A stretch of 64,000 nt of DNA from DSWT01 sp035420085 (GTDB taxonomy: Bacteria > Chloroflexota > Anaerolineae > B4-G1 > SLSP01), in the NCBI GenBank assembly GCA_035420085.1, contig DAOLUH010000003.1:124001-188000 (forward strand), in the 5' to 3' direction. Below, piece by piece: positions 1 through 8,874 of this stretch. Every line of letters starts with the position of its first letter. Within the stretch, counting starts at the first letter, position 1. The notes under the pieces were generated by a model. The model saw nothing but the letters and a program-made list of their open reading frames with translations, was not told where the DNA came from and did not search any database. Both the position numbers and the translations under genes were made by a program.

Positions 1-1335
1 ATGCGCGCGGTACGAGGTTTCCAGGGTGAACGCCTTGCCCTGGTCAGCGATCTCCCGGCGGGCAGTGCGGAACACGGTGACGTCTGCGCCGCGGAAGCGG
101 TAGATGGACTGCTTGCCGTCGCCGACGATGAAGCACTTGCCCGCATCGCCGTTGAGCAGGGCCAGCAGATCGCGTTGGCGGGCGTTGGTGTCCTGGAATT
201 CGTCCACCAGCAGCGCGCGCACTTCGGCCTGCCAGCGCGCGCGGACGGCGGAATGATCGCGCAGGAGCGCCAGCGCCCCGGTTTCCAGGTCGTCGAAGTC
301 GAGTGCGCGGCGGTCTTCCTTGAGGCGCGTGTAGGCGGCCAGCGTGTAGTCGTACAGGCGCAACAATTCGGGCAGAATCGCCTGCGCCAGGGTTTGATCC
401 AGCGCCAGGTCAATGCCTTTTCCTACCAATGCGGCAAGGCTTTCGTCGTAACGGTTTTGCAACTCCTTGATGATAGCCTTGGGGTTGGCGGGTTCCCAGT
501 TGGCCTGCCGCCCGACTTGTTTCATCGCTGCCCGCAAGGGCGCGAGTTGCGCGGACACCGTCGCCCAATCGTCCACCGCGCACGCCGTCGTGATGTCATC
601 CCAGAGACGCAGTAGCTCCCGCAAAGGCGCGGCCAGGTTGTCCCCAGCGGCTTCGGCGCGTGCCAGTGTTCCGTCAGCACGCAGGGCCAGCAAGTCGGCG
701 AAGTCCGCCTGCACCACGGCGTCTTCCACGAAAGCGCGGAGCGGGGACGCCAGGTGTGGTTCCCACACGGCCCACCAATCGTCCGGACGGGGGAGCGCGG
801 CGATGTCTAGCCGTTGCTTGAGCAATTGGGTCAGGAGTCGCGGTAGTTCCCATTCCCCGAAATCGGCGAACAGGCGCGTGGCTTGCGGATCGTCGGCAGC
901 CCAGGCCAACGCCGCTTCGACCGTCTGCGCCAGGAGCAGCGCGGCCTGGCCTTCATCCAGCGTCTCGAAGCGCGGATCGATGGCGGCCTCGGCGGGATGG
1001 TTGCGCAGCAGTTCCCCGCACAGGCTGTGGATGGTGCCGATGCGCGCGGCGTCGAGGGCTTCGTAGAGCCGTTGCCAGCGGGTGCGTTCCTCGTCAGTAA
1101 GTTGCCCAGCATCCAGATACCGGCGTACTTCCTGGCGCACGCGGTTACGCATCTCTCGCGCGGCCTTTTTGGTGAAGGTGATAGCGACGACAGAGCGTAG
1201 CGGTAGGTCGTCCAATAGCAGTGAAAGATAGCGCGCCACGAGCGTGCGTGTCTTGCCCGCGCCGGCCCCCGCGGTCACGGCCACGTCCGCGCCCCGCGCC
1301 AGGATCGGCGGCGTCTGCTCGTCGCTGGGGGACAT
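1..1335 (-). CDS. addA: AddA-like UvrD-family helicase/nuclease subunit, 3' end outside window
   Basis: ATP-dependent helicase subunit of an AddAB/RecBCD-type double-strand-break resection complex. The frame reads unbroken from position 1335 to the left edge (445 codons). Superfamily 1 motifs appear in order: Walker A TAGAGAGKTR near residue 21, motif Ia ITFTKKAAREM, RIGTIHSLCGELLR, Walker B LLVDEFQDTN, and motif III/IV GDGKQSIYRFRGAD. The C-terminal nuclease domain would lie off the window. The ATG at 1335 lacks a clear ribosome-binding site; an in-frame ATG at 1428 is preceded by AGAGG but would add a low-complexity N-terminus encoded by heptad repeats. It follows addB on the same strand, as in AddAB operons. 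Confidence 0.88.
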   Translation of the reverse strand, partial: MSPSDEQTPPILARGADVAVTAGAGAGKTRTLVARYLSLLLDDLPLRSVVAITFTKKAAREMRNRVRQEVRRYLDAGQLTDEERTRWQRLYEALDAARIGTIHSLCGELLRNHPAEAAIDPRFETLDEGQAALLLAQTVEAALAWAADDPQATRLFADFGEWELPRLLTQLLKQRLDIAALPRPDDWWAVWEPHLASPLRAFVEDAVVQADFADLLALRADGTLARAEAAGDNLAAPLRELLRLWDDITTACAVDDWATVSAQLAPLRAAMKQVGRQANWEPANPKAIIKELQNRYDESLAALVGKGIDLALDQTLAQAILPELLRLYDYTLAAYTRLKEDRRALDFDDLETGALALLRDHSAVRARWQAEVRALLVDEFQDTNARQRDLLALLNGDAGKCFIVGDGKQSIYRFRGADVTVFRTARREIADQGKAFTLETSYRAH

Positions 1336-1460
1336 TTGAGCCAACAAAGGATGCAAGAGGCAAGATGCAGGAGAGTCGTTACTCGTTACTGGATGCTGGA
1401 TACTGGATGCTGGATGCACGTTTTCCATTTCTTGCCTCTTGCTTCCTGCTTCTTGCCTCA
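1336..1460. repeat. Degenerate heptad repeats between addA and addB
   Basis: The spacer consists of runs of loosely conserved 7-mers: TCGTTAC twice, then TGGATGC/TGGATAC four times, then CTTGCCT/CTTGCTT/CCTGCTT/CTTGCCT reaching the addB stop codon. The same 7-bp periodicity with different words recurs near 30.1, 31.2 and 32.2 kb. It resembles the short tandemly repeated repetitive elements described in cyanobacteria; function unknown. Confidence 0.6.
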
Positions 1461-4400
1461 CCATTGTTTGGGCTGATAGTGCCAGCAGAAGGACGCCGCC
1501 GGGCAGTAGGCGGGGCAGCCGTTGTCGGGTGGGGTGGGGACGAAGTGACCTTGACGCGCGCTGCGCACAGCTTCCCAGGCGTGAGTGACGGCGGTGTGCA
1601 TCGCGCCTGCCGGGCCGAACAGTCCCGTCTCTTTGTCCGCGAACTTCGCCAGAGTAAAGCTGCTGGCCTCGGCGGCCTGGATGTGCCAGTAGAAGCCGTC
1701 GCTGACGTTTCCCAGGTCTAGCGCCTCCTGCGCAGCCAGGGCATAGAGCGGGAGTTGCAGCTTCTTGCCCTTTTTGACGTTGGTGGTCGTGAACGCACTC
1801 GCCCCACCGGTCTTGTAATCGATGATGCGCACGCGCCCGTCCGGCGCGCGGTCTACGCGGTCGATCAAGCCGCGCAGTCGGAAGCTGTCCGCGCCGTCAC
1901 GGATAACCAGTGGTGGATGGTTATCATCCAGTCCAAACGTGGCTTCATACGCGAACGGGACAAAGTCGCCTCGCAGGGCATCCAAGGCAGTCAGCGAGCG
2001 GCGAACGTTCTCGATGATCTCATCGCGGGTTCGCGCCCACCACGCTGTCGGGCGGAATTGCTGCTCGATGGGAGCGGCGTCCAATATGGGCGCTGCGACG
2101 TCAGGCAAAGCCGCCAGTAGTTGTTCAAGGGCGGTGGGATCGGCGACGGCCTGGTAAAGTTGCTCAAAGATGTGATGGTAGAGGCTGCCCAATTGCGCCG
2201 CGTCCAAGCCTTCGACGGGGCGGGCGCGTGGTTCCAACGCCAGGACGCTGCCCACAAAGAAGCGGAAGGGGCACTCGCGGCAGCTTTCCAGGCGGCTGGC
2301 GCTCCAGGCTCGCGCCGGGTTGAAGCGTTGGGTGAAGATGTCGCTGACCGGGGTCAGATCGCCGTCGAAAAACCCTGTTGCATTTGCGCCCAGGCGCTGC
2401 GCCAGCACGCGCGTTGCCCGTTCCAGTGCAGTGTGATATATCGGCTGGCGGCGCGCCAACGCTTGCCAGAACGGTGTGTCACCTTGCGTACTGAGACCCA
2501 GCAGTAGTTCCTCCCACGAAGCGGCCTCGTCCGGCGCGGGGTAGCTGTGACTGGTCAGGTGGAGCGGTGTCACGGCCACGCGGCGGCGCACTTCGTCCCA
2601 ATACGGCGAGGCCTGCCACGGCGCGCCGTTGTCGGCGATGCGCGGGCGGGTGAGCAGCAGCGCCGCGCGTGGGCGCGCAATGGCTTCGTAGAAGTACTCG
2701 GCTTCGGAGCTATCCGGCGACGGCGACAAGGCCAGGCCAAAGTCATCACGCAGACGTTGCCGGTCGGCGTCGCGCAGGAAGGGGTCTTCGGCCAGCGCCG
2801 CCGGGAATTCGCCCTCGGCCAGTCCCAGCACGGCGACGGTGTGGAAGGGGACGCCGCGCGTCTGCGTCACGTCGGCCACCAGCAGCGCCTCGCGGTCGGT
2901 GGGCAGCGGCAGGCGATACGTCGCGGCGTCCACCGCGCCTTCGAGGTCGGTCCAGAACGTAGCAAATGTTACGGGATCGCAGGCCACGGCTTCATCGGCC
3001 CACACCAGACCGCGCAGAATGTCTTTGAGCGCGTCAAGCGCAGCCCGGTCGCGCTCCACTAATTCTGGCGGGCCGGCGTCTACACGGCGCACCACGCCCA
3101 GGTCAGTGGGCAGTGTGGTCTCGTCCTCGGGTGGGGTGTCGTCGCCGATAAGAGACTCGATCCACGCCACGAAGTCCCGGCAAGGGTGTTCTCCTTCCGG
3201 CGGGGTGACGCGCTGCACAAAGCAGTGAAATATCGCGGCCAGCGCCTCCGCCGCTGCCCCGGTGGGGACGGTCAGGGGGATACCGATGTCAGCAGTGTCC
3301 TCGTCCAGAACGTCGCGCGGTCCGGCGTTGCTCGCCAGGGCAAAGGCTTCTTCCCACTGCGCCAGTCCCGCGACCACACGCCCCCACCGCGCCAGGCGAT
3401 CCAAACTCTCGGTGGTTTCTGGGGTGATGCCGCAGGCCGTCCACTCGAAGTAGGGCGAACGCCAGGCTTCCACCGTCAAACGCCAGGGGAAAGCGCTGTC
3501 GGTCTCGTCGGGCAGCGTGAGGCGCAGCAGGTCGAGCAATGCCGCGACTGCAGGGTTGGCGCGTAGCGGCAGACCGTCGAGGATGTGAACCGGCACGCCG
3601 AACTCGTCCGCTGTCTGCTGGACGAAGGGGCGGTACGGCTCGATGTCGCGGGCCAACAATGCTGCATCGCTCAGGCGCAGATGCTCACGGACGACGCGCG
3701 TCTTGAGCCACCGCAGCGCCGCACGCACTTCGGCCTCGCGGTCGGGCGCGGCAATGAGTACAACGGTATCCTCTGCGGGGCATTGTGCGGCATCGGCGGT
3801 GAACAACGCCGCTTCCAGGTGTGCCAACGCAGGCGCGCGCGGATCGGGCGTCACGCGGGTGGGCAAGGGTTCTGCCATGATACCCAGGGCGGTTTCCAGG
3901 TGACGGCGCGTGCGGTCGAAGCGGTGATGGATCAGCGCGCGCGCATCGTCGCCAGGGCTGCCGGTGAGGGTGATGACCAATTCGCCCACACGCCCGGCCA
4001 ACTGCCGCAATACATCCACCTGTACCGAGGTGAGGTCGTCGAAGCCGTCAACAAAGAGGTGCGACCAATCGAGGCCCACATCGGGATGACGGGCAAGGGC
4101 TTCCGCCGTAAGCCAGCCCAGTCCGGCGAAGTCGGCCCAGCCTTCCTGTTGCAGGCGCTCCTGGTAGGCAGTGTAAAGGTGCGCCAGTTCCAGCAGGCGC
4201 GGTTCGCCGCCCAGTGCTTCGACGGCATCGGTGAAGGTATCGGGTGGGACGCCGCCGGCCTTGAGTTCGCGCACGAAGCCTTGAACAACCTGCGCAAAAC
4301 CAGGCCGGTTGCGGAGTGGGGCATAGTGCTGCAACGAGGCATCGGTGATGAGCGCGCGCAGCAGCCGGTACTGGATCGGTTCGGTGAGCAGGACGTAGAC

Positions 4401-4631
4401 TTCCTCGGCAGCGCGGAGGATCTCGCGGTAGAGCGTGTCGAACGTCCCCACGCGCACGCCGAGCGCGCCCCCCGTCTCGCCCAGCCGGCGCTGCCACGCG
4501 CGCACCTGGAGTTGCGTGGGTACGACGACGCGCGGCGTGGCCGTCAGCCTGGCGCTCAGGGCACGGGCCTGGGCGACCAGGTAGGTGGTCTTCCCGCTGG
4601 CGGCGGGGGCGAGGTAGAGGTGGGTGGACAC
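1458..4631 (-). CDS. addB: AddB-like helicase-exonuclease subunit with PD-(D/E)XK nuclease
   Basis: Second subunit of an AddAB-type end-resection enzyme, about 1057 aa, cytoplasmic. The N-terminus has a P-loop-like LAPAASGKTTYLV. The C-terminus carries a RecB-family nuclease: LGSLYHHIFE, RLRGLIDRVDR and IIDYKTGG, with cysteines at CRECPF and GCPAYCPAASFC that match the iron-sulfur staple of AddB nucleases. A GTG start at 4631 is preferred because AAGGTGAG lies 10 nt upstream; a longer frame opens at a TTG at 4655. It begins about 32 nt after the mcrB stop, so it is probably co-transcribed with mcrBC. Confidence 0.85.
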   Translation of the reverse strand: MSTHLYLAPAASGKTTYLVAQARALSARLTATPRVVVPTQLQVRAWQRRLGETGGALGVRVGTFDTLYREILRAAEEVYVLLTEPIQYRLLRALITDASLQHYAPLRNRPGFAQVVQGFVRELKAGGVPPDTFTDAVEALGGEPRLLELAHLYTAYQERLQQEGWADFAGLGWLTAEALARHPDVGLDWSHLFVDGFDDLTSVQVDVLRQLAGRVGELVITLTGSPGDDARALIHHRFDRTRRHLETALGIMAEPLPTRVTPDPRAPALAHLEAALFTADAAQCPAEDTVVLIAAPDREAEVRAALRWLKTRVVREHLRLSDAALLARDIEPYRPFVQQTADEFGVPVHILDGLPLRANPAVAALLDLLRLTLPDETDSAFPWRLTVEAWRSPYFEWTACGITPETTESLDRLARWGRVVAGLAQWEEAFALASNAGPRDVLDEDTADIGIPLTVPTGAAAEALAAIFHCFVQRVTPPEGEHPCRDFVAWIESLIGDDTPPEDETTLPTDLGVVRRVDAGPPELVERDRAALDALKDILRGLVWADEAVACDPVTFATFWTDLEGAVDAATYRLPLPTDREALLVADVTQTRGVPFHTVAVLGLAEGEFPAALAEDPFLRDADRQRLRDDFGLALSPSPDSSEAEYFYEAIARPRAALLLTRPRIADNGAPWQASPYWDEVRRRVAVTPLHLTSHSYPAPDEAASWEELLLGLSTQGDTPFWQALARRQPIYHTALERATRVLAQRLGANATGFFDGDLTPVSDIFTQRFNPARAWSASRLESCRECPFRFFVGSVLALEPRARPVEGLDAAQLGSLYHHIFEQLYQAVADPTALEQLLAALPDVAAPILDAAPIEQQFRPTAWWARTRDEIIENVRRSLTALDALRGDFVPFAYEATFGLDDNHPPLVIRDGADSFRLRGLIDRVDRAPDGRVRIIDYKTGGASAFTTTNVKKGKKLQLPLYALAAQEALDLGNVSDGFYWHIQAAEASSFTLAKFADKETGLFGPAGAMHTAVTHAWEAVRSARQGHFVPTPPDNGCPAYCPAASFCWHYQPKQW

Positions 4632-4663
4632 GTTTGTCTTTCTCACCTTACACAAATACAGAG

Positions 4664-5902
4664 TTAAACTCCAGCAATCTTCTTGAGTGCCGCAACAAAT
4701 TGCGTTCCTTCTAGATTTACAATGTGATGCCCGTGCAACTCGGGGTCGAACATCTCCGGCGGGCGCGTGAAGATATTTAGAAGCGCTTCATCTTGGTCGA
4801 CAAAGTCATCAAGAACTGCTTGCAAACGCTCGCCATCGTTGTAAAAATACTCTTGAAGCAGCGGGACAATCCTGTGATACCAGACAAACTGAAGCCGTTT
4901 ACGATCTTTAATCCCCATAAAGTAGCTATGTCCAAGACGATGGTCACGGTCAAGGAGCATCTCCACGCGAGCGTTAATCCGCCCAAGCAAAGCATCGAGA
5001 GGAATACCCTCAATGACCTTCCCCGCTAACAGTGATAAATCAGGGATGGTTTCAATGAAAGTGAAACGACGCCGAAGTGCAATATCCAATAGTGCAATGC
5101 TGCGATCGGTAGTGTTCATCGTGCCCAGCAAATATAGGTTATCCGGGACACCAAAATGCTGTCCCGATCCTGGCAGAGTGACAATCATCTTGTTGGGTTG
5201 TCCCAAGCGTTTGTCGTCCTCAATCAGTGTGATCAACTCACCGAAGATTTTGGCAATATTGCCACGGTTAATCTCATCAATGATGAGGACAAAGTCATTG
5301 TCTGGATCGGCGGCAGCCTCATCACACATTTGTTTAAATATGCCAGGCCGCCATTCATAACGGATATTACCCTGTTTGTCGTGAATAGGGCGCAATCCCT
5401 CAATGAAGTCTTCGTAACCATATGCTTGATGAAAAGTTACAACTCGCACGTACTCGGCCGTTGTCTCTGCCCAATACTTCTCGAAAATATCTACTAAACC
5501 CGGTTCGTCACCTTCCATAAGCTCACGCAAATAAGCAGCCTCATTATGTTCAAAGCGGAACAAGGTGCCCTGCATACGGAAACGCACAGGTTCTGAGTTT
5601 TGTAGAAGCGCGTCATCTCGCAACACCTGCCAGGGGATTGGCTTGGAAAGTTTGCGAATACCTTTGACGTAGAAACCTGCATCCTCTGACTGCTGAGGGG
5701 GTTCCACAACTTCTGCCAGGCAATAGAGTTCTTTATGCGGGTGAGCCAAATAGCCAAAGACAAGATCGCCAGGTTGGATCTCTGCATAGTTGCGCGTGAG
5801 ACGACCACGCCTGAAATCCTCTACATCTTTATCGCCAAATAATGTATCCCAATGCCACTCTTTAGGGTTGGCAACAACGCACCAATAGCCTTGGTATAGC
5901 AT
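4664..5902 (-). CDS. mcrB: McrB-like protein, C-terminal half: EVE-like domain plus AAA+ Walker B part
   Basis: Downstream half of a modification-dependent restriction GTPase. From the ATG at 5902 the first ~110 residues look like an EVE-type modified-base reader (YWCVVANPKEWHW, IQPGDLVFGYLAHP, LYCLAEVV). They are followed by the McrB AAA+ signatures VTFHQAYGYEDFIEGLRP, Walker B LIIDEINRGNIAKIFGEL, GTMNTTDRS and the arginine-finger region DIALRRRFTF. The Walker A loop lies upstream in another frame (see the N-terminal half). The open frame itself extends to 6133, but codons before 5902 are out of register with the McrB homology. Either a frameshift broke one gene or two overlapping polypeptides are made. 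Confidence 0.72.
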   Translation of the reverse strand: MLYQGYWCVVANPKEWHWDTLFGDKDVEDFRRGRLTRNYAEIQPGDLVFGYLAHPHKELYCLAEVVEPPQQSEDAGFYVKGIRKLSKPIPWQVLRDDALLQNSEPVRFRMQGTLFRFEHNEAAYLRELMEGDEPGLVDIFEKYWAETTAEYVRVVTFHQAYGYEDFIEGLRPIHDKQGNIRYEWRPGIFKQMCDEAAADPDNDFVLIIDEINRGNIAKIFGELITLIEDDKRLGQPNKMIVTLPGSGQHFGVPDNLYLLGTMNTTDRSIALLDIALRRRFTFIETIPDLSLLAGKVIEGIPLDALLGRINARVEMLLDRDHRLGHSYFMGIKDRKRLQFVWYHRIVPLLQEYFYNDGERLQAVLDDFVDQDEALLNIFTRPPEMFDPELHGHHIVNLEGTQFVAALKKIAGV

Positions 5903-7103
5903 CAGTCTCACTGATCTGTCCCTGGGTCCAGGCTTCTGCAAAGCGACGGGCGCGAAAGGTCTTGCCGGTACCTGGCGGCCCATACAGAATGACATTTCTC
6001 GTTTCTTTAACGATTTCTTCCAATATAGTGTCAGGCGACCCTGGAACTGGTTTACGCTCCATCGCTTCAAATACGGCAAGCAGGTCCTGATTTTGAGCAA
6101 GGTAAGCGTTCTTGATTTGTCGCCATTGATCACGATTAACTGGCATCACTGTAGGAATGGAAAAGCTAAACTTGGTATCTACCTTGTCGGTTATCTTCCA
6201 TTCCACAGACCGGGCGTTGCGCATTGATAGGTTAGGATTTTGAGGATCATCTGGCGGTACATAAGCACCGGTCACAACACCTATGCCGACAACAGTTGAT
6301 CTGCCCTTATTTGCTACCACAATATCCCCAGGTGAGACTTCGTGTGTAAAGAGCCAAATTGACCTTGCGTCCCAACTGAATTTCTCGGCCTCAACCTTCA
6401 AAGCTTGCTTAATCTCCTCCTCGGTTTTATAGTATCGGAAATCGCCGATTTCCTCCCAACCAACCACAATACTGCTATGATCCCGACATTCAGACCATAC
6501 ATTGGCATTCTCACCCGGGGCAATCTTCCAGATTGCCCGACCACTCTCCGTTTTATCTAAGCGCGCGAGAAGAATCTCTAATCCTCTAGCGTATTCAGAG
6601 TCTCCTTTGTGAAGTGCAATAGCATCCTCCAAGATCGCGCGAGCCGCGTCGTCGTCAATGTAAGTAAATCCTATTTGCCCCACGCGTTTTTTGCCACCCA
6701 GGTGACGGGCGTGATCGACTGGCAGAAGTTTGATATCTTGAAAGCGCCAGACCTGATCCACAAGGGCTCGAACGTTAGCGCGTCCGGAAGCACCTGACGG
6801 GCTTTCCGGCGTCTCAAAGTCGCCCAACTCGGCACCCCCATAGACACCAACAATGTAACCTTTGGAGTAAAAGAAAACATTGCCGACCTTATTCGAGAAC
6901 CGTGTGGGTTGGCGCGTGGCCTGAAAAAAGCCAAGCTTATATCCATCCCGTACATTGCGCTCAAGATCAAAGTTTAGATACTCATGTCCGACATTGCCGG
7001 CGCTTACGTATTGGTGCCCAGCTTGTTTTACATCAGCTTCGCTGGGGACTCCCGTCCAGTAGTTTTCCTGCCAGGTAATGTTTACTACAACATGTTGCGG
7101 CAT
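5862..7103 (-). CDS. mcrB: McrB-like protein, N-terminal half: EVE-like domain plus Walker A
   Basis: Upstream half (413 aa) of the same restriction NTPase. Residues ~190-300 contain an EVE/PUA-like pattern (VGWEEIGDFRYY, EVSPGDIVVANKGRSTVVGIG). Residues ~360-400 hold the AAA+ Walker A (VILYGPPGTGKTFRARRFAEAW). The frame ends ~26 residues after the P-loop, without Walker B; the rest of the AAA+ domain continues in another minus-strand frame that overlaps by 41 nt. The start has AGGAGG inside the last codons of mcrC (stop TAG, then AA, then ATG), so translation is coupled. By family it would bind modified DNA and feed McrC nuclease by translocation. Confidence 0.75.
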   Translation of the reverse strand: MPQHVVVNITWQENYWTGVPSEADVKQAGHQYVSAGNVGHEYLNFDLERNVRDGYKLGFFQATRQPTRFSNKVGNVFFYSKGYIVGVYGGAELGDFETPESPSGASGRANVRALVDQVWRFQDIKLLPVDHARHLGGKKRVGQIGFTYIDDDAARAILEDAIALHKGDSEYARGLEILLARLDKTESGRAIWKIAPGENANVWSECRDHSSIVVGWEEIGDFRYYKTEEEIKQALKVEAEKFSWDARSIWLFTHEVSPGDIVVANKGRSTVVGIGVVTGAYVPPDDPQNPNLSMRNARSVEWKITDKVDTKFSFSIPTVMPVNRDQWRQIKNAYLAQNQDLLAVFEAMERKPVPGSPDTILEEIVKETRNVILYGPPGTGKTFRARRFAEAWTQGQISETDAIPRLLVRCCQP

Positions 7104-7105
7104 TT

Positions 7106-8398
7106 CTATCCTCCTGCTAGAGTTTGAGCAAGTTCTTCAGCTAAGGCCTTGCGGCCCTCCCTACTACGCAGATCATGCCGAAGGTTAATCGTTTGTGCAC
7201 GCAACTGAGTTGGGGTGTGTTGCGGCAAACCCTCAATGTAAAGCGTTTGCGGCTCCAACTGCGCTTCTGGATACAAGAGCAGCACATCCTGGCAGTCGTA
7301 GCGCGTAGCATAGGCGTGCATCTGATAGGCATCTGCTTCCTTGATCTCACGATTCGTTTTATATTTCGTGTCGATGATCAGTGCTATGCTTTGATCCGTA
7401 CGCCTTAACACTATGTCTGGCTTCAAACGGAATTTCTGCCGTCCGCCATCACGCAGCGTGCGTGCCAGCCAGCGTGGTGATCCTTTGCCCTGTGCCAGGA
7501 TTTCACATCCTTGAAGGCGCTCGGGTAAAGCATAATGGTGACGTAAGAATCCAAGTATAAATCGTTCAAATAGAACATTCATGTCAAAGAGAAACGTGAA
7601 GACCTGGGTTTGACCGGGCCACAATTGCAGTGATTCTTGAGCCAAGAACATGCAGGCCAGGTTGTAAGCTGGGCGGTAGCCAGCATTGAGACGGGTGAAA
7701 GTGACCTGTGTAAGGTTATGGGATATGGAAGGTAACAATGTAACAGCGTCAAACCACATGCGCAGCAAATCCAGGCGTCGACGATTATCAACATCACGGG
7801 CTAAGTGCGAGAGGTAATGTATCGTGTAGCAAAAGACGCGATTGAGTGGATTATCCTCGACAAATTCGTCGTAGGTGACCAGAAACTTATCTTGTAGCAG
7901 CGGTTGCTCGCGCAATTGACGTCCTAGCAACCAACGTCCTTTCAGTACAGCAAGCACTTCTACCTGGTGACGATAGGTACGATAGGGTCCACGTTCCAAT
8001 TGTTCCAGCAGCCGTTCACAAAAGATGCGCACCAAAATCTCAAACAAGTCCCCTCGGTGTTTGAGTAAGGAGGCGAGTTCGGTTTCGTGTACAGGTAATT
8101 CGCCAGCATAAACCAACATCCACAGCAAGTTGGCCACAGCACTATCTACACTGGCAGCACTATGATTATCATCTTTTCCAGTCGCATCAACCTTGGGCAA
8201 AACTTGTAGAACTACATCTCCCAACTGGATCACGCCAACATAGGAAGTGGCATGTAGTTGATGATATCCGAATCGAATCAAATCTACACCGGCCTGTTGA
8301 TTTAGTCGTTCCAGACGGCGTAGATGTATATCTCTCAATGGGATATCATCATCAATGAGAGAAATAGGTTGATGTTCAAATACTGAAATTGTTTGCAT
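7106..8398 (-). CDS. mcrC: McrC-like nuclease subunit of McrBC restriction system
   Basis: About 430 aa. McrC partners the McrB motor and carries the PD-(D/E)XK cleavage domain: KPDIVL, then LIIDTKYK about 15 residues on, near the C-terminus. The N-terminal half has the typical McrC pattern (YVGVIQLGDVVLQVLPK, LPVHETELASLLKHRGDLFEILVRIF). The ATG at 8398 fits the family N-terminus (ISVFEHQPI); the open frame also allows a TTG at 8458, which would add 20 atypical residues. First large gene of the minus-strand operon mcrC-mcrB-addB-addA. Confidence 0.85.
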   Translation of the reverse strand: MQTISVFEHQPISLIDDDIPLRDIHLRRLERLNQQAGVDLIRFGYHQLHATSYVGVIQLGDVVLQVLPKVDATGKDDNHSAASVDSAVANLLWMLVYAGELPVHETELASLLKHRGDLFEILVRIFCERLLEQLERGPYRTYRHQVEVLAVLKGRWLLGRQLREQPLLQDKFLVTYDEFVEDNPLNRVFCYTIHYLSHLARDVDNRRRLDLLRMWFDAVTLLPSISHNLTQVTFTRLNAGYRPAYNLACMFLAQESLQLWPGQTQVFTFLFDMNVLFERFILGFLRHHYALPERLQGCEILAQGKGSPRWLARTLRDGGRQKFRLKPDIVLRRTDQSIALIIDTKYKTNREIKEADAYQMHAYATRYDCQDVLLLYPEAQLEPQTLYIEGLPQHTPTQLRAQTINLRHDLRSREGRKALAEELAQTLAGG

Positions 8399-8491
8399 AA
8401 ACTGCTCACACCATATACGGGCTAAACAATTTGCCAATATTTGCCCCAGGCATTCCAATGTTGCCGGTACATCGAGAAAATCGAGACTTAA

Positions 8492-8605
8492 TCAAGTAGA
8501 GAGCGCATCGGCGAACGTAGCTTCCAGGCGTTGGAGTTCAGCAACCACGTCCTGTAGCGCGGTGTTGTACGAGTTGAGGTTGGCATAAGGTTGCGTGTTC
8601 AACAT
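8492..8605 (-). CDS. Small ORF of 37 aa ahead of mcrC
   Basis: A 37-residue frame starting MLNTQPYANLNSY and ending in an amphipathic segment (LQDVVAELQRLEATFADALS). GAGAAG stands about 10 nt upstream of the ATG. It precedes mcrC in the same orientation and could be a small accessory protein or leader peptide. No family is recognised; the case rests on position, ribosome-binding site and plausible composition only. Confidence 0.35.
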   Translation of the reverse strand: MLNTQPYANLNSYNTALQDVVAELQRLEATFADALST

Positions 8606-8802
8606 CGGAGTGTTCTTCTCAAACACTATTCACACCTACACACATAAGGATGCTTTGTTTTCAACGTCTGCCCATAGTCTAGTGCAAAACGCCCAAACGC
8701 CAAATCCAACCGCGCTTTATCCCCTACATCACACCCTCCTGACATCTCCCCATCACATCTACACCCAAAATATGTGCCCCTTACCCCAAAAAGTGAAAAC
8801 AC

Positions 8803-8831
8803 TTGACCGTCACCATTCGGCTCGTTATAAT
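8803..8831 (+). promoter_or_regulatory. Sigma-70-type promoter of the imuB-dnaE2 cassette
   Basis: TTGACC at 8803-8808 and TATAAT at 8826-8831 are separated by exactly 17 bp. It stands 44 bp upstream of the imuB-like start and directly upstream of a LexA-type palindrome. The rest of the 8606-8874 intergenic stretch is AT-richer than its surroundings; I see no other gene in it. Confidence 0.75.
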
Positions 8832-8836
8832 GAAAT

Positions 8837-8850
8837 AGAACCTATGTTCT
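8837..8850 (+). promoter_or_regulatory. LexA (SOS) box, Gram-positive type
   Basis: AGAACCTATGTTCT is a GAAC-N4-GTTC palindrome matching the Cheo-box type of LexA operator. It begins 5 bp after the -10 hexamer, covering the expected transcription start, the position expected of a repressor site. It predicts DNA-damage induction of the downstream translesion polymerases. Confidence 0.8.
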
Positions 8851-8874
8851 ATATCATTGGAGCCAAATCTTTCA

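Noticed and set aside
3585..4667. A 360-codon plus-strand open frame
   Set aside because: Antisense shadow of addB, no domain signature.
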